The translations under genes were made by a program, and so were the position numbers. A stretch of 64,000 nt of DNA from Kryptolebias marmoratus (Eukaryota > Chordata > Actinopteri > Cyprinodontiformes > Rivulidae). Below are positions 12,354 through 23,945 of this stretch, piece by piece; positions within the stretch are counted from its first letter, which is position 1; each line of letters opens with the position of its first letter. The stretch lies in NCBI RefSeq assembly GCF_001649575.2, contig NC_051440.1, forward strand, positions 17,383,617 to 17,447,616, in the 5' to 3' direction. The notes below the pieces were generated by a model. It was not told the DNA's origin. It saw only the letters and a program-made list of their open reading frames with translations, and ran no database searches.

Positions 12354-12659
12354 CGTCTGTTGTAGGTCTGGGATTCCAATGCGGATCACCACAGTGTTGC
12401 CTGTCGGCTCCTCCATGGGTGCTTGTGCACTGTGGCCACGCTCTCCACCGGGACTGAAAGCCGGAACGCCGTGAGGAACGGGAACACCGCTGTCCTCTTC
12501 CCGGGAGCTGCTGCTGTCAGAGCCGGCCCCCTGGCTGCCGTTTGCAGCGTGTGTGTAAGGGTGTGTGAGTGTGTGTGAGTGTGTGTGTGTGGGCTGCTGC
12601 TGGTCCTGCCGTGGAGAGCTGGGTGGCTCATGTTTGCCGGCTGCCGGACGCAGAGGCAT
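12354..12659 (-). CDS. shank3: SHANK3-type postsynaptic scaffold protein, first coding exon (partial gene)
   Basis: SHANK proteins are scaffolds of the excitatory postsynaptic density; they link glutamate receptor complexes to Homer and actin through SPN, ankyrin, SH3, PDZ and SAM domains. Only the first 102 codons are here. Residues 1-87 are a low-complexity tail: a Pro/Ser start, a Thr/His-rich stretch (about 24-38) encoded by a CA-type microsatellite, and an acidic Ser patch (GSDSSSSREED). Residues 88-102 read NTVVIRIGIPDLQQT, the beginning of the SPN domain; human SHANK3 has the near-identical VGIPDLQQT before KCLR. The exon ends after an ACG codon (phase 0) and is followed at once by the donor GTAAGA. 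The start at 12659 was chosen because it is the first in-frame ATG after an in-frame TGA at 12675-12677 and has A at -3. GIPDLQQ fits SHANK3 better than SHANK1 (GIPDLHQ) or SHANK2 (a divergent VI-DLQQ form). Teleosts have two shank3 copies, and which one this is cannot be told. Confidence 0.87.
12548..12592 (-). repeat. CA-type microsatellite inside the shank3 coding exon
   Basis: A run of GTGTGTGAGT-like units on the plus strand. In the shank3 frame it is read as alternating Thr/His with Ser, Leu, Pro and Tyr interruptions (THTHSHTLTHPYTHA). The frame stays open across it, and the SPN motif lies downstream in the same frame. Length change by 2 bp would shift the frame unless translation starts at the internal Met codon (12414-12416). 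Confidence 0.85.
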
Positions 12660-12910
12660 GCTCTGTGTTGGGGCTCAGTCTATGTGGCTCTCTCTCTCTC
12701 CACACACACACACTCTCTCTCTCTCACACACACACACACACATAGACCAATGGTTCTTGCTCACACTACACACGCACACCGTTTGCAGAATGCATCACTC
12801 GCCTGGGAAAGAAAAAGAGGGAGGGAGAGAGAGGTTGGGAAGGAGGGTGGCAGAGAGGGAATGGGCAAAAAGGAGGGGGTAACAAAAGGTAAAAGGGAGA
12901 AACAAGGCAA
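12660..12910 (-). promoter_or_regulatory. shank3: 5' UTR / proximal promoter side of shank3
   Basis: DNA immediately upstream of the first ATG. It holds CT and CA runs (about 12690-12742) and a G-rich purine tract on the plus strand (about 12815-12880) with a possible G-quadruplex at 12837-12865. I see no clear TATA box close to the ATG. The transcription start cannot be placed from sequence alone; the promoter role is inferred from position. Confidence 0.45.
12690..12742. repeat. CT/CA microsatellite
   Basis: Alternating (CT)n and (CA)n blocks, beginning with CTCTCTCTCT and then CACACACAC twice, just upstream of the shank3 start codon. Likely within the 5' UTR or promoter. Confidence 0.85.
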
Positions 12911-15690
12911 ACACACACACACAAAAACATTAGGGAAACTCGTGACTAAATTAGGAACAAATGCAGCAAAGAAATTATTTATCTATGGAAATGATAAATG
13001 CAATATTCATCAAATTAATAAGTAAAAATGTGTCCATGAACACTTTACCTAAAACACAAGAGACAAAACAAGTTCCTTTTAACCATGACCTGCAGGTGTG
13101 TTTCAGTGGTGGGAATCAGTGCAATATTGAAGACAAATGAACTCTGCACAAGTTGTTGCTGCAATGTTCATAATTTAATGTTGTTGCCGTCACACTCTGT
13201 CGCTGTTGCTGTAGTGGACCGACACTGTGGTGATACTAAAACAGCACAAGTGAGTTTGTGTTGGTAGAGGGAGGTGGGGGTGTGTTTGTTCAATCAATCC
13301 AATGCAGGATTTGGCCTTCATGCTTCACATTATCTGTGGATGGTGTCACTGATCAAAAGCTTCCCTGGTAAACTGCGACACAAAGACAGAACAAAGTGCC
13401 ATGTATGCAGATGATCTTTTCATGGGACATTTTCCTCATGCACACAAGGTGCAGGGGGTGTTGTTCATTCAAACAAACACTTTTTTATTAATCTGATTAC
13501 CATGAATCAAATCTTATTAGGTACTCTGGGGCTTTTAGGTAAAAAGCTATAACTGCAAAGTTACTAAATCGTTTGTTGATTATTTTCAACATGCCACGTG
13601 TAAAATGTGAACAGCATGTGGTCACATGATTAAATGTATGATACCATTAGAAATAATTTTGTATTTGCTTTGCTTTGATGTAAAATATAACTGATTGCTT
13701 CTCTAAATTATTAAAGGTTTGAACTCAAAACACGAAATGAGCAAGGTCCTGGGTCCTGTTAAAGGTCCTGTTCAAACAGACAAAGTGCCCACGGATGTAT
13801 AACTAGAGAGGAGATATATTAGTTTGTGTATTTAGTTTGTTTGTTTTCCACGGAAGCCTCAACTTTTGCGTCAAATTTAAAGTTTTTCTATTTAGCAGAC
13901 AGCTTCTTACAGCACCACAAGGTTTCTGTTTGGGTTATATTTGTGGTTAAACACCTCCATGTCATTTGTAGATTGGGTGCCAAGTTTCATGTTTCTAGGA
14001 TGTTTCACCTGTCAAACTGATAAATGGCAAATAATGATGAAGAATCCACATTCATACTAGAGGTGTGAAAATTACTCAGTTCTACAGTAAATCTTGTCTC
14101 ATATGTGAATCATTCTGCAATGATGCAGTCATGGAATATAAAGGGAGTTTGCAGTATGCATAAAATTATAGTATAAAACCAGATAATCAATGACAAGTTA
14201 TTTTACATCCTCAGTGAAACAATAAAGTTACGGGATTAGAACAGTACAATACTTTTAACCTTCATTGAACACCAAAGATGAAATTGCTTCTTTTTAAATT
14301 GGTACAAACACCAAAGAAGTTATTTTTAGGTAATACCAACATTACTGCACTGTTACTGATGAGTGATGCTGTGAAAAAACAGCAAACTCATAATGGAAAG
14401 TGTAATAAAAATACACTGTCATTATGAAGTAAGTAAATGTTTGTACACACCTCAGATTTTATGAACATAACAGAAACCACAACTAAATAAAACAAAATGT
14501 GTGTTTTAATTCTATCTCACAAAAATGTCACTTTGGTAATATGGCGAATAGTAGAAACCAGGATTTCTTACAACAACGTTTATTTGTTTAACTGATAAGT
14601 TAATATTTAACAAGAAAGCATCAGCTCCAACCCTGGCAGACAAAAAAATCAACAAAACAAAGAAAAGCAAAATTTTAAAAGTATTTATGAACATATTTGG
14701 AATGAATATAGATTTTACCAGATGTTAAAGCCTATAAAGCTGTAGTACAAGCTCTCAAATGTCACCTTTTTTCACCACACTCTGCTGCCCTCTAAGCAAG
14801 TCAAGTTTGTCAACAGTGGAGTAGTGATGCCTTAAGAAGAGGATAAACCTTTAACTCCTACTACGTCTTTAAGCAGCCTGTCCAGCAGAAAATACATTGA
14901 CCCAAAAAGATATTTTCAGCATTTGATATGTTCTTTTTGCCACATTAGAAATGCTTACTGTATAAGATTAATACACAACTTTTGTGTAGTTATCAGACAA
15001 ATACGTATGGGCTTGAATATTACAGCTAAAAATTCCTAATCTTCTAATACAAAGAAATGGTGTCATAAAACATATGTGGCAGATCTCTGAATAATTATTT
15101 GTGAACTGAAGTCAGTGCTACGCTTCTTTGTGTTCTCAGGTGTCATCTTTGCTCAACCTGACCCGACAGCCCCAGGACACCATTTTCTCATAAGGTGGAA
15201 TTTAAAGGAAGCACTGAAATGAGAAAGTGATGAAAGCAAACACAATATATGTAACAAAACGCTGAGCTTATACGCACAAGCATTCACATGGTTTTCTCCA
15301 GGTACAGTCACTTAAAAATTAGGGTTTTGTCATTGTTAACACAACATACCATCTCAAATTAATGTACACATTCTTACCATATTCATGCATCAACCCCCCA
15401 AAAAAACAATTTTGTTAATTTACAGGGTTTAATTTGTCACAGAGGACAATTAAAGGTAATTTTTTTTAACATTAGCTGAATGCACTGCTGTTTAATTGCA
15501 TTTGTAAACCAAAAATCACAATATGTGTGCATTTATTATGTTTCTAATGCTTTTACAGGAGTCATAATCATTCAGATACATTTCATGTTCTCTGTTCTTA
15601 TTTTGAACTGTTACTCCAATATTGCAACTTTTTAATGGAAAGACCAGACTGCTGCACTGCTTTCCCTTACTCGCCTCTTTACTTTTTGCC
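12911..15690. other. Upstream DNA, no gene recognised
   Basis: AT-rich sequence upstream of shank3. Short CA runs at 12911-12922. Frames longer than 60 codons here show no domain or splice-site support. A complex non-repetitive stretch at about 13290-13470 could be regulatory. Confidence 0.45.
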
Positions 15691-15699
15691 TCCTAATGC

Positions 15700-15960
15700 C
15701 ATTTTTTCTCTCATTTGCATACATCGGGCAGAGGAACTGAAGAAAAACGTAAGTGGAGATTGTGGTCTAACATGTCAGTCCAACATCTGTCATACATGAT
15801 TATTTGGTTTGTCATTTGGGAGCTGTTAAAGCTGGAGCATTAACACCCCCCATGCGGCGTGATAATGTCTTCCACAGACATTAACATGCCACAAAAGGCC
15901 TCACTCATCTTAACAGAACTGCTTTATAATTACTCATAGGTGGTAAGTCTGAACTTCTGA
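15700..15960. promoter_or_regulatory. Candidate conserved non-coding element with POU octamer
   Basis: Contains a perfect octamer ATTTGCAT (15713-15720) and several homeodomain-type TAAT/ATTA cores (for example TAATTACTCATA near 15930), in a non-repetitive block that stands out from its AT-rich surroundings. Conservation is inferred from texture only. Confidence 0.3.
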
Positions 15961-16796
15961 GCACTTTTCTCTTAAAGAACAACTGAACCTAAAACATTTA
16001 ATTAGGTGCTCCCACTGGTATCACTTTGTAAATGTATATGCAAGTATTTACTTGGTAAACCTCAAGTTTTAGACCATTTGAAAATTCTGGTGTGAATCTT
16101 CACCTTTCCACCAGCATTACAGGAGCTTGCATGTGAGTCCAACTGCAGGACCTTTTACAACAAGTAATCCCATTAACACTCAAGTAAGATCATGGCACTT
16201 AGCCCATTAGAGGATTTACCAGGTAACTCTATTTTTATGTGACTTTGACCACTCGTGGGTTTTTTAAAATGGAGAAAAATCATCATTTTCTCATGGGCAG
16301 CAGTTTGGCCCAATATTCTCATTTTTTTATCCATTTCTGCGACCTTCCAGTACAGGTCAAAAGGGGCCTTGTATTTTGAAGACCTACCAACACATGACAC
16401 AGTATTTTATTAAAAAGACACATTTAGGACATTTGTGATATTTACTTAAAAATGTTAGTGCCCAAAATTCAACACCACACTATTATCAACAGTACATAAA
16501 GTAAATGTAAAATAACATCATAATACAACTTAAGCTGAGACCTTAGATGGTTTGCCAATAAGCAATAATGACTCCCCAAGACAGTTGGGAATGGCCAGGG
16601 AGGAATTTCATTCTACTTGCATCATAAAAGGATCAAAACTGTGGGCAAAAGCACTTGAAAAGGGAAAAGTTACTTGTCTCTATGTAAAAGAAAAAAACAG
16701 AAGAACCTGGGGTATAATATACCAATTTACTGAGTTTGCTGAAATCTATCTGATTTTTCAAAGGCTTCCAAAGTCTTTATTGTCCACCGCTCTGTA

Positions 16797-17015
16797 AGGC
16801 AAGTGATCATGTAATTGCCTGTGTCTGTGTTCTTTTGTCTTTCTGTCTGTTTCTGTTGTGAACTGCTTAAAGGATTTTAATCAAATTCCCAGAAAGTAAT
16901 CTTTGAATGTACATCAACAACTGTTTAACTATTAAAGTCAGCCCAATTCAAGATGGCCTTTACAGTAAATCAGCCTTTGCAAACACAAAAAATGTCTAGA
17001 ATCAAGTCATTTTTA
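16797..17015 (-). repeat. Rep-A copy, minus orientation
   Basis: On the minus strand it carries GGCCATCTTGAATTGGGCTG, then the rest of the middle block, then AAAGTAATC-type and CAGACAGAAAGAC-type tail words, in the same order as the 9-kb copy. Diverged and truncated at the 5' side. Confidence 0.7.
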
Positions 17016-17030
17016 GTAATATTTAGATAA

Positions 17031-17318
17031 GTGGCAGGGTGGCTTGTCCCAGCTGTAGGGAGGTCAACTTGCAATCAGAGTATCAAGGATTCAATCCCCA
17101 GATCCCTGCAGCATGCCAAAGTGTTCTTGGGCAAGACACCAGGTCCCCCACTGCTCCCAATATGCTCACTGGTGTATGAATGGGAATAATACAAAGTGCT
17201 CTAAATAAAGCGTGAAATATAATTTTTAAATAGCACTGTGTGTAAATGGGTGAATGAGCAAAAATATAAAGTGTTTTACAGAAGGTTATAAAGGAACTAT
17301 ACGACTGAACCATTTACA
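17031..17318 (+). mobile_element. tRNA-derived teleost SINE
   Basis: Starts with an A-box-like TGGCAGGGTGG (about 17032) and a B-box-like GGATTCAATCCCC (about 17086), the internal pol III promoter pair. The body CATGCCAAAGTGTTCTTGGGCA and the tail ending near CTATACGACTGAACCATTTAC resemble a SINE widespread in percomorph fish (tail form CTATAT-AGT-C-GTCCATTTACC). The copy is diverged and follows directly after a Rep-A fragment. It is not a functional tRNA gene. Confidence 0.72.
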
Positions 17319-20200
17319 TTAAACTTGTGCTAAAAAAGTCAAGATTGTCAAATTACTGGTTAAAATCCCCTTAATCTCACAGTATTTGTTAATGCCATGT
17401 GATATTTTTCTTCATATATAAAGACTTAACGCTAAACAGCATTGCCCTAAAAACTAAATGGGACTTTTAGGCATACCTATAGGTTAAAAGTGCAGCACAC
17501 ATTCTTTTCTAGGCACACGAGGGTGGACTAGAATCATAAGGAGGCTAGCTCCCATGCTTCAGCTAACAGCCACTGCCTCTTCTCTCCTCAGCTCAGATCT
17601 CTTTCACCTCACCCCCTCCCATCCTATTCCTTGTGCTCCAGTCCAGTGAAAACAAAGTGAATAATTCATGACCATACAGAGCTATGTTTTCACGGATCCA
17701 GTGAAATGTATGTGTGCATCTGAAACATCCAGTAGGATTTAAACGTTCTCTATGTGAAGACATTTCCTGGCCCAACTAAAACTAACTGCAAGAAATTAGC
17801 TAGCTACACCTAAATGCTCAATACGACGGCATCCAAACCTAATCAGACATGGGAGCACAGGGAGTGGTAAAGGTAAGCAGTTGACTGACGCAACATGAAG
17901 CAGAGCACATCAGAGAGAGAGACCGAAACAGTCAGTGAGCCAAAAAAAAAGTTCAGAGAAATTGACCACAGAAAAGGATGGGAGGTTATCACAGAAAAAA
18001 AAAAGAAAAAAGGGGTGGGAGGACCCACAAGAGGGTGGGAGAGAAGGAGGAGAGCATTTCATACAGTCAGCACAGACAAACCAGCCACACAGCCCATGGC
18101 CTGGAGTAAATGTGATAAGTGTTCACAGACCCCATCAGAGTCTGCTTCACGCTTCTCTACACCTAGTAAAGCAAATGTCATGGCCACTCACAAACTGAAG
18201 TCACCCTGGGCCAGATTTATTCACACACCCACACACAAACACTTCATCTCTCTGAAAACATATTTCCCCCCATTTTATTCACATTGTGTTCTCCTTTTAC
18301 TACAGAACCTCACGCCTTTGCAAAATGAATTTACGTGAAGTTTATTAATTTTTAAGCATGAGAATGTCGAATAAGAAAGAAAATGTAGTTTTAGCAGTCA
18401 ACCATTGGTATTTCTCACTGTTTCTATTTTACACATGCTTTTTTCAAGGTGGCAGGGCTAAAACTTTTTTTTAGTTTTTGTTTAAAGTTTGGGCATTTGA
18501 CTTCTTATATAAGCTATACTGTAAAGAAACCCGAAGCACTAATCTATTATCATCTACATCATAAAGTTTTACTCAACTTATCTAAATGTTAAACATGTCT
18601 GTCTGCAGCAAGTTAAAAAAATATGCTCAAGTCCCACAATCACAGCAAATATTTACTGAAAACTGAACTTAATTAACCACACTTAATGACTGCAATTTTC
18701 TAATATGAGCACACAGTTGAATGCATTTAAAACTGCTGTAACTGTTTTTTTTAGTTAAACGGGCCCCAAAAAGGGACTGAATTTTACAGAGAATCAGATT
18801 ACTGCACAAGAAAAACTTGTGAATTAGAAGACCCTGTTAATGGAAATCTGTTTTTCTAAATTGTTTTAGCTTTTGAACTGATGCAACATTAATTGAGTCA
18901 GTCCATAAATGTAATTTGTAATATGTGGAAATCTCAGCAGAAGTCAGTAATCAAGTCCAATGAGAGTTAAATGTTATTTATCCAGTTCCTTAGAAGCCGA
19001 AGTAATAGCTCTGTCTAAAGTTCTTTTTTTATGTTTTCTCATCTCCATTTCTCCCCTTTTTACTTTTCTATATGTGATAACTTTATTCAACTTTGTAATC
19101 AAATTAAAGCCAAACTAACCAGGAAACAACACCACCAGGTGCAGATAACAGGAGTTTATTCTTCACATTATGCTTTTCAACCTGTCACTCAGTGTGACAT
19201 ACTTCCCCATTTCTAACTGTACTGCCTTTAGATGAATCCAATGCATTTTAAACTAAGATTATTATATAAATGTTATATTTACTATACATAAATTAACATA
19301 AAACAGATTTTAGTACTGGGAAAAAGTTGCATGTTGAGATCCACTTACTTTCATTGTGGTATGCAATGGAATCAACATTTATCTTTCTTTTCTACATTAT
19401 TTTGCAACTCTTAATCTTAAGTCTGCTTATGATAAGAACAACTTAATTTCACTGGCAACATCCTCTCCATCACACAGGAACTATGACAACACAGATGAAA
19501 CTCCCACTGGGCAGAAATACAGTAATTTTACAAAATCTGGAAAATATTTTTGTTTTTAGTTTCATAGCTGGATTTCCAACATTGCTTCAAAACCAAATTA
19601 ATCACACATCTGTTTTTTACTGTTTCTCATTATCCTTTGTATATAAAGGATTAGGATTTTTTGCTTTGTTTTGTTTTGTACTTTTGCTTTGTTGAAATTC
19701 TTGCTTGCTGGGTAGTACACGCAGATAAACGGTAGAAGCAGTGCTTTGGCTTTATGATTGCAGTGATGAATTATTTTCTAATTTGTCTGGCTTCAACATC
19801 AGAAGTGTCTGCAGACAAATATAAAATTTCAGTGACACACAAATTCATATCAAGCTTAAATGGATTAGCAGCTCACTGTAAACAAAACACTGGCTGACCC
19901 ATGCAGAGCTGCAGGGCCACATGCAGGGAACCCATATGGAAAATTAGCCATGTACTAAAAGCTTTTTGAATCAATATCAATATTCTACAGTAGTAGCACC
20001 ACACTATCTCTACCCAACTTACAGTGAGCAGGTATGGCTCGTCTTGTTTCTTCTTTTTTCCTCCTCATTACACAGGTACAAACACCTGGCATTCAAAAAC
20101 TCCAATGACATTCTTACAGTCTAACAAAATGCACGCATGACAGAAACTTTAAAAACAAATGCATATGGTTCCTTGTGAGACATAAATAAATACTTTAAAT
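17319..20200. other. Upstream DNA, no gene recognised
   Basis: Contains a purine-rich A/G stretch at about 17890-18060 and otherwise AT-rich unique sequence. I see no supported exon, RNA gene or complete repeat. Confidence 0.5.
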
Positions 20201-20229
20201 AAATAGATAGTTTCTATGAAAAGTTGATG

Positions 20230-20560
20230 TCCTCCCATTAAAGCCCTGTGTGTTTGTAGACTGTACCCTTGACCACAGAAAGTTGCAGATTTACAGTGTC
20301 TGTTGATCTGAGCGTTTCCATGGATTCAGCTGGAGTGACAGTGGATTCTTTGATGCAGCTTCCCTATTAATATTCAATGGGGCTCCCCGGGGAGCATTTC
20401 ATAAAGCCTGCAAGCCAATTAAGACATATTTTATACCATGCAGAGCTTTATAGCGCCACACACAACAATAGCTCTTAAAATGCAGGCTGCGGATGCTGAG
20501 GAGGTCAAGGATGTCGGTATGCTAGCTTCCAATTAATGTTATCAAATGCACACTGCACTT
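20230..20560. promoter_or_regulatory. Candidate conserved non-coding element with GC palindrome
   Basis: A non-repetitive block with paired TTAAT/ATTAA and CCAATTAAG homeodomain cores around a perfect 14-bp palindrome GCTCCCCGGGGAGC (20382-20395). The combination is typical of vertebrate developmental enhancers, but I could not compare species. Confidence 0.35.
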
Positions 20561-20599
20561 AGAGAACAGGATTAGACCTTTTTAACACATAATAATATC

Positions 20600-23100
20600 A
20601 CAAGGCCAAAGCTGCCTTTACACTATCATAAAAAATGACTAAAACATAGTTTGTCTAAATAACTACATACATACTTAAATATAAATGTAATGTACTATAT
20701 CTGGTTATTTAAAAAGCTGCAGCTCAGGAGAGGAGGAGTCATCTTTCAATCAAAAGGTTTCAGTCCCAAACGTTTCTCAGTTCGTAGGATTAACTGTCTT
20801 ACAAAGGTTTTTGCAGCTTTCCCATTTTGCTGCTCAGTGATATCAACAAAAGATAAAGGTTAGAAAAACAGGTTCAGCCTCATACATCTCATACATATGA
20901 CAGTGACAGTGGGAGGAAAAGAGAAAAGGGTAGTTCATAGCAGATAACAGATAAACGTTTCCAAAGGGCAGTTACTTACCAAATAAAGATCCTAGCTAGA
21001 AAAAGTCGGGCATTGAAGCTGATTTAATGCTATGTATAAATAACATAATTATTTTCTTCACTGCATCGTGTTCATTCATCTTAAATTCAGAATGAAGCAA
21101 ATCTCTAAACCAAAACCTCTCACATGCTTTTAGCTTATAATGCAATGCAAATTTAACTTGCGTACAAAATTGCAGGAGTCAATTCTGTGAAAAACTAAAC
21201 TAGGCCATTTAGACAAAAGATTGCAAGTATCCAGATTTTAAATTTACCTTCATATCAACATTGCAATGTTTTAAACAAATTTGACAAATGTAGCTCCATT
21301 ATATTGTGTTTAACTGAGTGTAAAGCTGATTTTAAAAAAACAGACTTGTATCTTTTTAGTTTTCTGGACTGCACAGGCATACTATTTTGATGTGTGTAAA
21401 ATTTGGTATTGTCTTGCTGATAATAGAGGCCTATTTTTTCATCCAAATGACAGCACTGGTTAGGTCACTTCAAGATGCATAAGAATTGTTCAGCAGTAAC
21501 AGCTATTACAGATGATCGGAGCAGTAAAGGTGTCGTAAAACACTTTAAATTTTTTTAATTAGAGTTATTTTTAGATTGTTTAAACATTTTAACTCAAGCC
21601 TTCATCAAAGTGCTGAATCCCTTCCATTTTTAATCAGAAACAGATTCAGATAGACAAAACGTCTTGCACTTTTATGAAAATTTCAACACCAAAACTAGCC
21701 TGTTTAAATTAATGTTTTCTGTTTTGCATTTAATTATTTTAATTTTTCAATCATCACACGACATTATGGAATAAAATACTACATAGGTCTGCTATCTCCT
21801 ATCAATTAGAGCATTTACTACACTAAATCCAATCATATCTTTCCCATTAGCTTAGATGTTTGCTGTTCGTGATTTCAGCAGCAAGTTGTAATAACCACAT
21901 AGTCTCATGGTCTCTTTTTGTCATTGCAACACAGCCATTATTTCCATATTCAGAAACAACAAAGGCTAGAAAAGCCAACACATAAATAACATTTGGAACA
22001 GCAAATAAATAATTTATTGCCCACAGCATAATCACTTCTACTTTCTATAACTTCACAATTCTGCACTTTTAATAGTTCAAATTTAAAACCTGTATAGTGT
22101 ATTTAATCTAAAAGAACAGATATTTTTGACATTTTTTCATCATCTGGCATTTTCAATGGCCAGTTCAAAATCTTTCTTCATTCTATTTTCACCACGCATA
22201 AAGTAAACATGTCCTGGAACTGCATACCTAATTCATGCATAAGACTAAAGCCTCTTATGAGTGGTGTCAAAGATTTTACAAAGCTTTTTTCATCGTCTGT
22301 CATTGCACAACAACATTTCCTGGTAGACACAAAGGTTTGTCAAAGGTGTCAACTAGATCTTTATACAATTACTAAGAAAAGACATTGTCCAACATTACAA
22401 CAGGTACAGAAAAAACAATACAAAGACAAACTACAAACATGCACCTGCGTGTGTGTGATTTTTCAGGCCTAAAGTTTTATAGTTGAGTGGATTTTCTGCA
22501 TGGGTTTGTAAAAAATAAATAAATAAATACGTGGTACTTTCCCTTAAAACACCAATCCCCACCTCCGCATTTCTCTTTTCTTTTACTTGTGCTTTCCCCA
22601 CACCCTAATTCGTCTGTTGTCGATGTGTCGTGACTGTCTGCCAAGTGCAGTAATTACAGTACAGCAGCAGAAAAGCAATAGGGAGAGAAGCAGCATATCA
22701 AACATGACTGTTCGGGGTATTGGGCATAAAAATGTGTTCTCAGAGTCACTGACTGCAGCATACCAAAGAGTAAAAACCACAACATTTAGTCTCTTCATGT
22801 TTCGTCATTTATTTAGTTATTGTTCTAATTAGTATACTGTAAAGCCTACTTCATTCACTGTATATGTTGCAAGTTAAGTCTATGTTCAGGACACAAAATT
22901 ACAGTTACACACAGTGATGTTTTTTATTACACTATGATGAACATGGGCAGTTTATACAGTTGGGAACAGCAGCATGGTTAAAAATGCCCGTACAAGCAAT
23001 TGCACCAATGGTGACAGTGGTGATTTAAAATGACTCTGATAACAGCAAAGCAGCAAACCCAACTAAGTGTGGATGAAAGTGGCAACAAAGCAATTACTCT
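20600..23100. other. Upstream DNA, no gene recognised
   Basis: AT-rich unique sequence with a short AAAT run at about 22512-22530. No supported gene or complete repeat seen. Confidence 0.5.
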
Positions 23101-23116
23101 GTTGGACATTCAACTG

Positions 23117-23424
<308 letters not shown>

Positions 23425-23589
23425 CCTTTTTTGGATAGACATAGACAGTTCCATGAACACTTTCCATTAACTTCAGGCCTTCACCTTATTAAGCCTACAT
23501 GTAGCTATTAAGCCTAATATGTAGTTATTAAAATGGTTGGATGTTGTTCTCTGATGATGCTCTCTGCTGGAGACACTCACTCACTCTTA

Positions 23590-23720
23590 CTCATCTCCTG
23601 TACCCATTTAACCCTGTCCAGGACCATACTGTCTGAATGAATGTCCAACCTAACCCAGCAGTCAACCAATGATATGGGATACACTTTGGACAGGTCGCTG
23701 GTCTATCACAGGATCCTGAT
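23590..23720 (-). repeat. Degraded teleost LINE/SINE 3'-region fragment
   Basis: On the minus strand it reads CCTGTGATAGACCAGCGACC, then TGTCCA...GTATCCCATAT and a TGACTGCTGGGTTAGG-like word. This matches the common fish module with 'GATGGACTGGCGACCTGTCC' and 'TTGACTGCTGGAGATAGGC'. It is truncated and diverged. Confidence 0.6.
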
Positions 23721-23764
23721 GGGGACATTTGAACAGTACTTTCATAACTTCCATAGTAGATGTG

Positions 23765-23945
23765 TAGTGTTTAGCACTGTCAGCTCACAGCAACAAGGTC
23801 TCCATATAATGTTGGCTTTTGCTTTTCTGTTTGAAGTTGGGATGTTCTGTGTATGAGTGAGTTCTCTCTGGGTACTCCAGTTTCTTCTCACGGTCCTTAC
23901 ACGTGCATTTTAGGTCAACGGTTGCTAACAGTTTAATGTCTAATG
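23765..23945 (+). mobile_element. tRNA-like SINE fragment
   Basis: Begins GTAGTGTTTAGCACTGTCAG, continues CTCACAGCAACAAGGTCT, and further on has GTTCTCTCTGGGTACTCCAG and TTCTTCTCACGGTCC. This is the common fish SINE layout: a tRNA-like head, then the 'GGGTACTCCGGCTTCCTCCCAC' body. Diverged and 3'-truncated. It lies head-to-head with the fragment at 23590-23720. Confidence 0.65.

Noticed and set aside
12565..13025. Plus-strand frames of 105 and 148 codons opposite the shank3 exon
   Set aside because: They are antisense readings of the coding exon and of CA/CT microsatellites (strings of Thr-His, Leu-Ser), without domains or splice signals.
17031..17318. tRNA gene suggested by A- and B-box-like words
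   Set aside because: No cloverleaf can be formed, and the downstream body and tail match a fish SINE.
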